A DNA stretch of 24,606 nucleotides from JBOGJI01 sp050747865 (GTDB lineage: Bacteria; Acidobacteriota; Thermoanaerobaculia; Multivoradales; JAHEKO01). Under the pieces are notes generated by a model. The model had not been told where the DNA came from. It ran no database searches and saw only the letters and a program-made list of their open reading frames with translations. Shown one piece after another: positions 13,948-21,408 of the stretch (positions are counted from its first letter, which is position 1; every line of letters begins with the position of its first letter). The stretch is taken from assembly GCA_050747865.1 (NCBI GenBank), contig JBOGJI010000267.1, forward strand, positions 1 to 24,606, given 5' to 3'. The position numbers and the translations under genes are program-made.

Positions 13948-15527
13948 GCACGATGCAGTCGATCGTCGCGCCGGCGGCGCACGCCCTGGGGCCGACGGTG
14001 CACAGCGCGCCCTGGCACCTGGCGGCGCCGGGAGCGCGGGTGCGACGCTGGGGGACAGTGCTGCCCGCGGCCACGGCCTCGGAGCTTCTCGTCCGCGGGC
14101 TCCAGCCGCTGGCCCGCCGCACGCGCCAGGCGCTGCCGGCGCGCCTGATCGAGGTCGTAGAGTCGGCCCTCGGGTCACAGTGGCTCCTGCCAGAACGAGC
14201 CGGCGGGCTGCGCCTGGGGCTCGTCGAGGCGGACAAGCCGGAACGCGAGTCCACCTTCGCGGGCAAGCTCGTCCGCATCGGCGGCGGCGCTTCGTGTCAC
14301 GTGCGCGTCGACGACCCGAGCGCCCCGGCCGAGATCTGCGAGCTGCGCCTCGGGGAGTCCGGCTGGTCGCTGGTCGTCATCGACGCCGGCACCCCGGTGG
14401 CGCTCAACGGGACCCCGGTCGAGCCGAACCAGCAGACTCCCCTGGCGGTCGAGGACAGCGTGGAAACGGGGACGCTGCGCTTGACGTTGCTGCCCGAGGA
14501 GGCGGCGCCGCCGGTGCGGCCGCGCATCCGGCTGCTGGAGCTTCTCGCCGTCTCCCGCGGTGACCCGCTGCGGGCGCTGGGCCGCGGCAGCGACCGTTGG
14601 GTCGAGGTGCGAATCGGTGACTGGCGCGGGTTCCTGAGCCTCGAGGAACCGTGGATCGCCGCCGCGTATCGCAGTCTCGGCTACGCCGCGCCCGACGACG
14701 GCCCGGCGTGGCAGAATCCCGTGGACGCCAGCCTCACCGCGTACGCGCTTGAGCGCCTGGCTCAACGCGTCAGCGCGGAGCTGGAGGAGCCGGTGGAGGT
14801 GGGGCCGCTCTCCGAGGCAGGTGCCCTTGCGGGATTGGTCGAGGGGCAAGGGGGCTGGCTGGCGGCACGCTTCGTCCTCGAGGCGCCGCAGGCGCCGCAG
14901 CGTTCGATCGTGTTGTGGCCTGCCGGTTGGGCACTGAGCCGGCCGACGAACAACCGCCCCGAGGGCTTGAGCGAGCTCGCCTTTGCCGTCCACGTGATCG
15001 CCGGCAGCGCCAGCCTGGCGCTAGTCGACCTGCGGCAGCTTGCGGCCGGGGACGTGGTGATTCCGGACCAGTGGCTGCCGAAGCGGCAATCGGGCGGCAT
15101 GCTCGCGGGGCCGGTGCTGCTGCGGCTGCAGCGCTGGGGCCGGGAGGGGCGGTTGGAGCCGACCGGACAGGGGGCGCGGATCGAGCTCGCCGGCGACGGA
15201 TGGGAGGACGCCGAGGCCATGTCAGGAGGGACCATGAGCAGCCTGGAGGAACCGGAGGAGATCGGCGGCGACCTCGAGGAAGCGCTGGAGGTCACGCTGT
15301 CGTTCGAGTTGGATCGCATCGCGGTGCCGCTCAAAGAGCTCACCGCCTGGGACGAAGGCAACACCATCGCGCTCGAGCGCTCACCCGACGGACCGGTGCG
15401 CGTCCTGCTGCACCACGCCGGGGGCATCCGCGTGGTCGGGCGCGGCCGCGTCGTGGTCGTGGACGGCAAGCTCGGCGTCCAGCTGGAGGAGTGGAGACCG
15501 CGGTCGGAGGTGGCCGGCGAGCCGTGA
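13944..15527 (+). CDS. sctQ: T3SS C-ring/sorting-platform protein SctQ with an inserted FHA-like domain
   Basis: A 527-residue protein starting at GTG 13944 (GTGA overlap with sctO; ATG 13953 is an alternative). The C-terminal SpoA domain (about 446-520) is clear: EALEVTLSFELDRIAVPLKE, then LTAWDEGNTIALER and IRVVGRGRVVVVDGKLGVQL. A first SpoA-like segment is at about 355-416 (VDLRQLAAGDVVIPDQWLP). Residues about 86-184 look like an FHA domain: KLVRIGGGASCHVRVDDPSA, a middle strand GWSLVVIDAGTPVALNGTPV and AVEDSVETGTLRLTLL. The usual phosphothreonine-binding Arg, Ser and His are not seen (IGGG, PAEICEL), so it may bind protein without phosphate. SctQ is normally 300-350 residues; the extra domain accounts for most of the excess. 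Confidence 0.87.
   Translation: MSTMQSIVAPAAHALGPTVHSAPWHLAAPGARVRRWGTVLPAATASELLVRGLQPLARRTRQALPARLIEVVESALGSQWLLPERAGGLRLGLVEADKPERESTFAGKLVRIGGGASCHVRVDDPSAPAEICELRLGESGWSLVVIDAGTPVALNGTPVEPNQQTPLAVEDSVETGTLRLTLLPEEAAPPVRPRIRLLELLAVSRGDPLRALGRGSDRWVEVRIGDWRGFLSLEEPWIAAAYRSLGYAAPDDGPAWQNPVDASLTAYALERLAQRVSAELEEPVEVGPLSEAGALAGLVEGQGGWLAARFVLEAPQAPQRSIVLWPAGWALSRPTNNRPEGLSELAFAVHVIAGSASLALVDLRQLAAGDVVIPDQWLPKRQSGGMLAGPVLLRLQRWGREGRLEPTGQGARIELAGDGWEDAEAMSGGTMSSLEEPEEIGGDLEEALEVTLSFELDRIAVPLKELTAWDEGNTIALERSPDGPVRVLLHHAGGIRVVGRGRVVVVDGKLGVQLEEWRPRSEVAGEP
15234..15527 (+). CDS. possible internal product SctQ-C (97 residues)
   Basis: Within sctQ an in-frame ATG (15234, residue 431) is preceded by a strong Shine-Dalgarno, AGGAGG at 15224-15229, four bases before it. 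Starting here gives 97 residues: an acidic lead (SSLEEPEEIGGDLEEA) and the whole C-terminal SpoA domain. In Yersinia, Salmonella and Shigella, SctQ genes make a short C-terminal protein of this size from an internal start, and it associates with full-length SctQ. A second in-frame ATG at 15219 has no comparable site. Confidence 0.5.
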   Translation: MSSLEEPEEIGGDLEEALEVTLSFELDRIAVPLKELTAWDEGNTIALERSPDGPVRVLLHHAGGIRVVGRGRVVVVDGKLGVQLEEWRPRSEVAGEP

Positions 15528-15883
15528 GCCAAGGGACGAATCTGCTCTGGGAGCTGGTGCAGATCGGGGCCGCTCTGGCCGTGGTGCTGGGACTGGCCTG
15601 GGTGATCCTGCGCTTCGGCCTGCCGCGGCTGCTCACCGCGGGGCAGAGCCGGGGCGTGCCGATCGATGTGCTGGGCATCCGGCCGCTGGATCGGCAGGTC
15701 AAGCTGGCGGTGGTGGTGGCCGAGGGCCGGCGGTTCCTGCTCGCCTTCGGCCCCGGCGGGGTCACGGCCCTGTCTTCGCGGGCGGTCGAAGAGGCGGCCG
15801 CGACCGACGGGGCGGATGCCGAGCGACAGCCGGACGGCGGCGTGCCCGGAGAGCGCGGGGGCGCGGGAAGGGCGCCCGCTTGA
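15524..15883 (+). CDS. FliO-like membrane protein in the T3SS operon
   Basis: A 119-residue protein starting at GTG 15524 (GTGA overlap with sctQ). One membrane helix lies near the N-terminus (LVQIGAALAVVLGLAWVILR), followed by a basic FGLPRLL and a compact beta-rich domain, VPIDVLGIRPLDRQVKLAVV then VAEGRRFLLAFGPGGVTALS. That is the layout of FliO: short outside segment, one helix, and a cytoplasmic domain of the form I.VL....L....L.LV...GR.LLL......V.LL. FliO helps FliP (SctR homologue) assemble in flagella, and the gene lies just before sctR, as fliO before fliP. Most non-flagellar systems lack it. The last 30 residues are Gly/Ala/acid-rich and disordered. Confidence 0.75.
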   Translation: MSQGTNLLWELVQIGAALAVVLGLAWVILRFGLPRLLTAGQSRGVPIDVLGIRPLDRQVKLAVVVAEGRRFLLAFGPGGVTALSSRAVEEAAATDGADAERQPDGGVPGERGGAGRAPA

Positions 15884-16611
15884 TGCCGCCGCTGCCGCTC
15901 GCGCAGGTCGTGCCCGCTCAAGAGGGGGTCGCTGGGCAGTTCGGCGCCAATCCGCTGGTCACCCTGGTGGTCCTGGCCCTGATGGCCATCCTGCCGTTCT
16001 TGCTCATGATGACCACCAGCTTCCTCAAGTTCGCCGTCGTGCTGTCGATCCTGCGCTCGGCTCTGGGCACGCAGCAGATTCCCCCGACGCCGGTGATCAT
16101 GGGTCTGGCGCTGGTGATGACCATCTACGTGATGGCGCCGGTGGGCTCCCAGATCCACACCGCGGTCCAGGAGGAGATGGCGCAGTCGACCGGCGACGCG
16201 GTCATGAGCGGCTCCGGCTCGCGCGCCATCTTGCAGGCTCTCGGGCAAGCCCGCGAGCCGCTGCGCAGGTTCCTCGAGAAGCACGCCCACGAGCCCGACG
16301 TGTCGCTGTTCCTGGGCTACCGCCGCCACATGGTGCCGGAAGAGGAACGCCAGAACATCAAGCGGCAGGACCTCATGATCCTGCTGCCTGCGTTCGCCAT
16401 CAGCGAGCTGGCCGAGGCCTTCGCCATCGGTTTCCTGATCTTCCTGCCCTTCCTGGTCATCGACATGGTGGTGTCGAACATCCTGCTGGCGATGGGCATG
16501 TTCATGTTGCCGCCGGTGATCGTGTCGCTGCCGTTCAAGCTCCTGCTGTTCATCATGATCGACGGCTGGCGCCTGCTGACGGAGGGGCTGTTGCAGCCTT
16601 ACGTCGCCTGA
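15883..16611 (+). CDS. sctR: T3SS export gate protein SctR (YscR/HrcR/FliP)
   Basis: A 242-residue membrane protein with clear FliP/SctR marks: NPLVTLVVLALMAILPFLLM, then MTTSFLKFAVVLSILRSALG, TQQIPPTPVIMGLALVMTIY, the periplasmic region ending DLMILLPAFAISELAEAFAI and the last helices GFLIFLPFLVIDMVVSNIL and MGMFMLPPVIVSLPFKLLLF. Five SctR copies form the core of the export gate with SctS and SctT. ATG 15883 overlaps the preceding stop by one base (TGATG); TTG 15880 is possible. The N-terminus before the first helix (PLPLAQVVPAQEG) is short, as in FliP after signal cleavage. Length is normal. Confidence 0.96.
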   Translation: MPPLPLAQVVPAQEGVAGQFGANPLVTLVVLALMAILPFLLMMTTSFLKFAVVLSILRSALGTQQIPPTPVIMGLALVMTIYVMAPVGSQIHTAVQEEMAQSTGDAVMSGSGSRAILQALGQAREPLRRFLEKHAHEPDVSLFLGYRRHMVPEEERQNIKRQDLMILLPAFAISELAEAFAIGFLIFLPFLVIDMVVSNILLAMGMFMLPPVIVSLPFKLLLFIMIDGWRLLTEGLLQPYVA

Positions 16612-16877
16612 TGGAGAGCGAGATCCTCCTCCAGAGCCAGCGGGCCATCCTGCTCGTCGTGTTCGTCTCTGGGCCGCCGATCCTGGCGGCCCTGGTGGTC
16701 GGGCTGGCCCTTGCGACCGTGCAGGCGCTGACCCAGATCCAGGAGCAGACGATCCAGGTGGCGGCCAAGATCGTCGCCGTATTCGCCGTGCTCTTGATCC
16801 TGGGTCCCCGCCTCGCCGGGTTCCTGCACCAATACGCCCGCGTCATCTTCGAAGAGTTCGCCAATTGGGTCGGCTGA
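16611..16877 (+). CDS. sctS: T3SS export gate protein SctS (YscS/HrcS/FliQ)
   Basis: An 88-residue protein with two membrane helices in hairpin: AILLVVFVSGPPILAALVVG and VAAKIVAVFAVLLILGPRLA. Between them lies the conserved turn LALATVQALTQIQEQTIQVA (the TQIQEQTL motif of FliQ/SctS). The end, FLHQYARVIFEEFANWVG, is the usual amphipathic tail. Four SctS copies wrap the SctR5-SctT core and help close the export pore. The start codon overlaps the sctR stop by one base. Length is exactly that of the family. Confidence 0.96.
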   Translation: MESEILLQSQRAILLVVFVSGPPILAALVVGLALATVQALTQIQEQTIQVAAKIVAVFAVLLILGPRLAGFLHQYARVIFEEFANWVG

Positions 16878-16878
16878 C

Positions 16879-17727
16879 ATGCCCGTCTCGCTGTCCCTGA
16901 TCGACGAGTTCTTCGCCCCCCTGGCGACCGCCGCCGGGCTGCGCCACGGAGCCGTCGACTCGTTGCGGCTGTTCACCCTGGGCCTGGCGCGTTGGCTGCC
17001 CATCGTCACCCTCGCCCCCTTCCTCGGCGGGCGGCTCGTGCTCGGGCCGGTCAAGGTGGGGGTGGCGACGCTGCTCGCGCTCTACGTGCTTCCGGGCTTG
17101 AGCCAACAGGCGCCGCTGCCCCTGGACGTCTCCCGCATCGACTGGTGGATCCTGCTGCTGCGCGAGATCACCTTCGGGCTGGTGCTCGGGATCGCCGCCG
17201 GTCTCATCATCTGGGGGGCCGAGATGGGTGGGTCGTTCCTCGACACGGTGCGGGGCGGCACGGTGGCCAACGTCTTGCTCCCACAGACCCAGCTCCAGAC
17301 CTCCGTCCTCGGCAACTTCTACTTCCAGCTCTTCCTCGTGCTCTTCTTGAGCCTCGGCGGGCATCGGCTGTTCCTGAGCGCTGTCTTCAGCTCCTATGAG
17401 CTGCTTCCGCCGTTCGGCACCACGCTGCGCGGCGAGGGGTTGGCCGCCGCCTTCATCGCCGCCAGCGCCCGGGCCTTCGTGCTGGCGGCCAAGCTCATCG
17501 CCCCCGCCCTGGTGGTGGTGATCTTCCTCGATGTCGCCTTGGGTCTGGCCAACCGGCTGGCGCCGCAGTTCAACGTCTTCTTCTTGAGCCTGCCACTGAA
17601 GTCGGTGGCCGCCCTGCTGGCCCTCGCCCTGTCGCTCTACTACGCGGCGAGTCTCGGCGGTGAAGCCTTCGAGGAGCATCACGTCTGGCTCCAGCGCACG
17701 CTGCGCACGATGGGAGCGACGAAGTAG
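16879..17727 (+). CDS. sctT: T3SS export gate protein SctT (YscT/HrcT/FliR)
   Basis: A 282-residue membrane protein with about six hydrophobic segments. Family marks include LPIVTLAPFLGGRLVLGPVK, then VGVATLLALYVLPGL, LLREITFGLVLGIAAGLIIW, GAEMGGSFLDTVRGGTVAN (the FliR 'GxxIgxxxG' helix region) and ALVVVIFLDVALGLANRLAP, FNVFFLSLPLKSVAALLALA. SctT is the single subunit that completes the SctR5SctS4SctT1 pore. The start follows the sctS stop after one base. It is slightly longer than usual (about 260), owing to the N-terminal lead before the first helix. It is followed by the largest gap in the sctJ-to-sctV block, with a hairpin. Confidence 0.95.
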   Translation: MPVSLSLIDEFFAPLATAAGLRHGAVDSLRLFTLGLARWLPIVTLAPFLGGRLVLGPVKVGVATLLALYVLPGLSQQAPLPLDVSRIDWWILLLREITFGLVLGIAAGLIIWGAEMGGSFLDTVRGGTVANVLLPQTQLQTSVLGNFYFQLFLVLFLSLGGHRLFLSAVFSSYELLPPFGTTLRGEGLAAAFIAASARAFVLAAKLIAPALVVVIFLDVALGLANRLAPQFNVFFLSLPLKSVAALLALALSLYYAASLGGEAFEEHHVWLQRTLRTMGATK

Positions 17728-17737
17728 CGCCGTAACG

Positions 17738-17763
17738 GCCGAGACGGACTCGGCTATTACAAT
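17738..17763 (+). promoter_or_regulatory. stem-loop and TACAAT box between sctT and sctU
   Basis: GCCGAG (17738-17743) and CTCGGC (17749-17754) form a perfect six-pair stem with a five-base loop, followed by TATTACAAT. The TACAAT at 17758-17763 matches the -10 consensus in 5 of 6 positions, 23 bases before the sctU GTG. No good -35 is seen and there is no T-run, so this could be a processing hairpin, a weak internal promoter or neither. The 58-base gap itself stands out among overlapping genes. Confidence 0.35.
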
Positions 17764-17785
17764 AGCGCTGCGGGAGCGACGTCGA

Positions 17786-18862
17786 GTGGCCCAGTCCAGC
17801 CAGCAAAAGACCGAAAAGCCCACCCCCCGAAGGCTGCGGGAGGCGCGCAAGAAGGGGCAGGTCGCCTTCAGTCGCGACGCCAGCGGCGCTTTGGGTTTCG
17901 CCATCGCCGCCGTGGCCATCTTCATGCTGGTGCCGCAGGCGGCGGACGCCTTCGGCGAGCTCTACATGCGGGCCACGAAGCTGGCGGCCATGCCGACAAT
18001 CGACTCCTCCGTGCTGGCGGCCATGGGGCTGATCGCCGTGCGCCGGGTGCCGTCGGTTCTGTCTCCCCTGCTCATCGCCCTGTTCATCGTCGGCCTGGCC
18101 TTCGGCTTCGCCCAGACGCGCTTCCTCTTCTCCGCCTATCCCCTGAAGCCGGAGCTCAAGAAGCTGAGTCCCATGAAGCGGCTCAAGGAGTGGTTCTCGG
18201 TCGGCGGGCTGGTGGAGTTCACCAAGACTCTCTTCAAGCTGCTGCTCGCCCTGGCCGTGGCGTACCTGGTGATCCGCGGCTCGCTCCATACCGTCATGCG
18301 TTTGGGCTTCGTCGACGCCGACGATCTCGCCAGGTTTCTCGCTGGGCTGCTCACCCAGTTCCTGGTGATCATCTGCATCCTCTTCATCGCCGTCGGCGGC
18401 CTCGACTTCCTGTTTCAGCGCTGGAAGTTCATGCGCGACCAGCGGATGACCAAAGAAGAGGTCAGGCGCGACTACAAGGAGATGGAGGGAGACCCGCTGA
18501 TCCGCTCCGAGCGGCGCAAGGTCCACCGCCAGATCGGCAGCCAGGACCTCAGTCGCGCGGTGACCGAGTCGAAGGTCGTGCTGATCGACGCGGCGGGGCA
18601 CGCCGTGGCGGTCGCCTACGATCGCGAGACCATGCCAGCGCCGAAGGTGGTGGCCAAGGGCCAGGGACGATTCGCGCGCCGCATCATCGACCTGGCGGCC
18701 AAAGGCGGCGTGGCGGTGGTGGAAGACGCTGCGGCGACACGGGCGCTGTATCGCGTGGCTCCCGACAGCTACGTGCCGCGCGATATGTTCGAGACCATGG
18801 CCGAGATCCTCACCCGTATCGAGCGCGAGCAGAAGGCCCAGCGCGACCCGTTTGCGGCTTGA
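17786..18862 (+). CDS. sctU: T3SS switch protein SctU (YscU/HrcU/FlhB) lacking the NPTH cleavage motif
   Basis: A 358-residue protein starting at GTG 17786. The N-terminus has the family mark KTEKPTPRRLREARKKGQVA, followed by four membrane helices (AIAAVAIFMLVPQAA, LLIALFIVGLAFGFAQ, LLLALAVAYLVIRG, LVIICILFIAVGGLDFLF) and the linker MRDQRMTKEEVRRDYKEMEG DPLIRSERR. In SctU/FlhB the next segment is VVVTNPTHYAVALKY, where cleavage between N and P lets the apparatus change substrate class. Here it reads VVLIDAAGHAVAVAY: N, P, T and H are D268, A269, A270 and G271. The rest of the domain (AKGQGRFARRIIDLAAKGGV, and VPRDMFETMAEILTRI) is intact. Self-cleavage is therefore unlikely. Confidence 0.95.
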   Translation: MAQSSQQKTEKPTPRRLREARKKGQVAFSRDASGALGFAIAAVAIFMLVPQAADAFGELYMRATKLAAMPTIDSSVLAAMGLIAVRRVPSVLSPLLIALFIVGLAFGFAQTRFLFSAYPLKPELKKLSPMKRLKEWFSVGGLVEFTKTLFKLLLALAVAYLVIRGSLHTVMRLGFVDADDLARFLAGLLTQFLVIICILFIAVGGLDFLFQRWKFMRDQRMTKEEVRRDYKEMEGDPLIRSERRKVHRQIGSQDLSRAVTESKVVLIDAAGHAVAVAYDRETMPAPKVVAKGQGRFARRIIDLAAKGGVAVVEDAAATRALYRVAPDSYVPRDMFETMAEILTRIEREQKAQRDPFAA

Positions 18863-18863
18863 G

Positions 18864-21047
18864 ATGAACATACCTCGCATCGATCTTCGCGAGCTCAAGG
18901 CCCAGGTCCTTTCGGGCAAGCTCGACACCGTCCTGACCCGCTACGGCGACATCGCGCTGGCGGTGCTGGTGGTGGCGATCCTGGGGATCATGATTGTCCC
19001 CCTCCCGACCCTCCTGCTCGACTTCTTCCTCGCCTCCAACCTGACGCTGGCGATAACGATCCTGATGGTGTCGCTCTATGTGCCCCACGCGCTGTCGCTC
19101 GCCGCCTTTCCCAGCATCCTGCTGGTCACCACCCTGTTTCGCCTGGCGCTCAACGTCGCGACCACCCGTCTGATCCTGAGCAAGGCGTACGCCGGGGAGG
19201 TCGTCGCGTCGTTCGGCGGCTTCGTCGTGCAAGGCAACTTCGTCGTCGGCTTCGTCATCTTCCTGATCATCACCATCATCCAGTTCGTGGTCATTGCCAA
19301 GGGCGCCGAGCGCATCGCCGAGGTCTCGGCGCGGTTCACCCTCGACGCCCTGCCCGGCAAGCAGATGAGCATCGACGCGGATTTGAGGTCCGGCATCCTC
19401 GACACCGAAGGCGCCCGCCGCGCGCGCGCCAACCTGGGGCGGGAGTCCCAGTTCTATGGCGCCATGGACGGCGCGATGAAGTTCGTCAAGGGCGACGCCA
19501 TCGCCGGCATCCTGATCTCGATCATCAACATCATCGCCGGTCTGGGGATCGGCGTGGTGGCCAAGGGGATGTCGTGGGGCGAGGCGGCACGGACCTATAC
19601 GCAGCTCACCGTCGGCGATGGCCTGGTTGCGCAGATCCCGGCGCTGATCATCGCGCTGTCGGCCGGCATGATCACCACCCGGGTCGCCTCCGCGCCCGGG
19701 GAGGAATCCTCTCTCGGCCGGGAGATCGGCCTCCAGATCCTGCGCCAGCCGAAGGCGATCCTGATCGCCGCGGGGACCCTGCTCGCCCTGGGGCTGGTAC
19801 CGGGGATGCCGCACCTGGCCTTCATCGTGCTCGCCGCGATCACCGGCGCCACCGGCTGGATCATGATGCGCACCCAGCGCAAGAAGAGCCTGGAGGAGCT
19901 GCGGGCCGAGATCATGGGAGAGGCGGAGCTCGAGGGCGGCTCCGATCGGCCGCGGCTGCCGATGGCGGTCCCCGTGATCCTGGAGGTCAGCTCACCGTTG
20001 ACGCGTCTGGTCGACGTCGAGCGCCCGGGCACCCGGTTCATCCAGGAGCTGATTCCGCAGATCCGGGATTGGTTGTTCTCCGAGCTGGGGGTCAACTTCC
20101 CCGGGGTCCGGGTGCACGGCGACGTCGCGACGCTGGCCGACAACGGCTACCGCTACCTGCTGCACGAGGTTCCCGTCGGCAGCGGGATCGTCGAGCCCGA
20201 GCGCCTCTTCGTCTCCGGTCACCTGGACGAGCTGGCGGAAGCCGGGGTCGAGGGGACCTCCGCGCCCCATCCCGGAGAGCGCGGGCGCGAGGGGATGTGG
20301 GTGGAGCGCTCGGAGGTCGAGCGCTTGAAGCTTCCGGAGTCGGCGGTGATCCAGCCCGACGAGTACCTGGCGGTCCACCTGGCGACCCTGGTCAAGGAGC
20401 GCGTCGACCGGTTGCTGGGGGTGCAGGACGTGCAGAACATCCTCGATCTGATGGAGACGCGAGGCTACGGCGCCCTGGTGCGCAGCGTCGTGCCCAGCCT
20501 GGTCACGCCCCCGCGCTTGACCGACATCCTGCGCCGGCTGCTCCAGGAGGGGATCTCGATCCGCGACATGCGGACCATTCTCGAGGCCCTGGCCACCGCG
20601 GCGCCGTTCGAGAACGATCCGGTCTACCTGACCGAATCCGTGCGCGCCGCGCTCCGGGACTACATCGGCCATCATTTTTCCGGTGGAAGCGACCAGCTCT
20701 CGGTCTACCTGCTCGATCCGCACATCGAGCAGTCGGTCCGCGAAGGCGTCCGGCAGTCGGCCTCCGGGGCCACACTCTCGCTCGAGCCCGAGGTCAGCCG
20801 CAACTTGATGAAGGCGTTCAGCCGCAGCCTGGGCGAGGACGGACAGCGGGTCGCCGCGGCCGTGATCCTGACGCAGCGCGACGTCCGGCCGTTCCTGTTC
20901 AGCCTCCTGCGCCACGATTTCCCCGGCATGGCGGTGCTCTCGTTCCAGGAGCTGCGTCCGAATCAGAGCATCCGGCCGATCGGCCGGATCACCTTCGGCA
21001 CCGGCGAGCTGGGGACGGGCGAGATCGGGGGCGTGACCCATGCCTGA
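18864..21047 (+). CDS. sctV: T3SS major export gate protein SctV (YscV/HrcV/FlhA)
   Basis: A 727-residue protein. The N-terminal half has seven or eight membrane helices (IALAVLVVAILGIMIVPLPT, LDFFLASNLTLAITILMVSL, VVGFVIFLIITIIQFVVIAK and others). The FHIPEP-family signature is at about 150-174: RIAEVSARFTLDALPGKQMS followed by IDADLR. The loop with MDGAMKFVKGDAIAGI is also typical. From about residue 350 the cytoplasmic domain begins, ending in helices and strands such as VAAAVILTQRDVRPFLFSLL and AVLSFQELRPNQSIRPIGRI. SctV forms the nonameric ring that receives chaperone-substrate pairs. ATG 18864 follows the sctU stop directly; the upstream TTG 18852 is less likely. It is complete and slightly longer than usual (about 690-700). 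Confidence 0.96.
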   Translation: MNIPRIDLRELKAQVLSGKLDTVLTRYGDIALAVLVVAILGIMIVPLPTLLLDFFLASNLTLAITILMVSLYVPHALSLAAFPSILLVTTLFRLALNVATTRLILSKAYAGEVVASFGGFVVQGNFVVGFVIFLIITIIQFVVIAKGAERIAEVSARFTLDALPGKQMSIDADLRSGILDTEGARRARANLGRESQFYGAMDGAMKFVKGDAIAGILISIINIIAGLGIGVVAKGMSWGEAARTYTQLTVGDGLVAQIPALIIALSAGMITTRVASAPGEESSLGREIGLQILRQPKAILIAAGTLLALGLVPGMPHLAFIVLAAITGATGWIMMRTQRKKSLEELRAEIMGEAELEGGSDRPRLPMAVPVILEVSSPLTRLVDVERPGTRFIQELIPQIRDWLFSELGVNFPGVRVHGDVATLADNGYRYLLHEVPVGSGIVEPERLFVSGHLDELAEAGVEGTSAPHPGERGREGMWVERSEVERLKLPESAVIQPDEYLAVHLATLVKERVDRLLGVQDVQNILDLMETRGYGALVRSVVPSLVTPPRLTDILRRLLQEGISIRDMRTILEALATAAPFENDPVYLTESVRAALRDYIGHHFSGGSDQLSVYLLDPHIEQSVREGVRQSASGATLSLEPEVSRNLMKAFSRSLGEDGQRVAAAVILTQRDVRPFLFSLLRHDFPGMAVLSFQELRPNQSIRPIGRITFGTGELGTGEIGGVTHA

Positions 21048-21408
21048 GCGCCTTCCGCCGCTCCTCACCGCGGGGAGCGCATTCCGGGGTTCGGCTGAAG
21101 ATACGGTCGTGGACGCAGAGGTGGTGGAGGCGGAGATCCTGGAGGAGCGGGCGCCGGCCGCGGCCACCCGCGACGCCGCGCACGTCTGGGGCCTGCGGTG
21201 GCTGCCCGGCCCGCCGCCTGCCGGCTCGGGCGTCGATCGAACGGCACGGCCCACCCGCGGCGATTTCTGGAGCTGGCGCTCGATGAGCGCCGGATCTCCC
21301 CTCGGCCCGGCGTCCCGCCATCTTCCCTGGCCCCGGCTGCTGGGGTTCGTCGCCGGGGTCCTGCTCTTCATCGCCCTGGTCGCCTTCGGCGTCCTCGTCG
21401 GCCTATGA
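21040..21408 (+). CDS. small tail-anchored protein between sctV and the FHA gene, unknown
   Basis: A 122-residue protein. The first 95 residues have no recognised domain; they include an acidic stretch (TVVDAEVVEAEILEERAPAA), then WGLRWLPGPPPAG and a Trp/Ser/Arg segment (GDFWSWRSMSAG). The C-terminus is one hydrophobic helix, LLGFVAGVLLFIALVAFGVL, followed only by VGL, so it should sit in the membrane with its body in the cytoplasm. It overlaps sctV by eight bases and the next gene by four, which ties it to the operon. I do not recognise it; an adaptor for the sorting platform or export gate is possible from its position. Confidence 0.7.
   Translation: MPERLPPLLTAGSAFRGSAEDTVVDAEVVEAEILEERAPAAATRDAAHVWGLRWLPGPPPAGSGVDRTARPTRGDFWSWRSMSAGSPLGPASRHLPWPRLLGFVAGVLLFIALVAFGVLVGL

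Noticed and set aside
7809..21047. A flagellar gene cluster
   Set aside because: The FliO-like gene and the FliPQR/FlhBA order could suggest flagella, but SctJ is a short lipoprotein instead of FliF, needle, rod and SctK-like genes are present, and no hook, filament, motor or FliG genes are seen.
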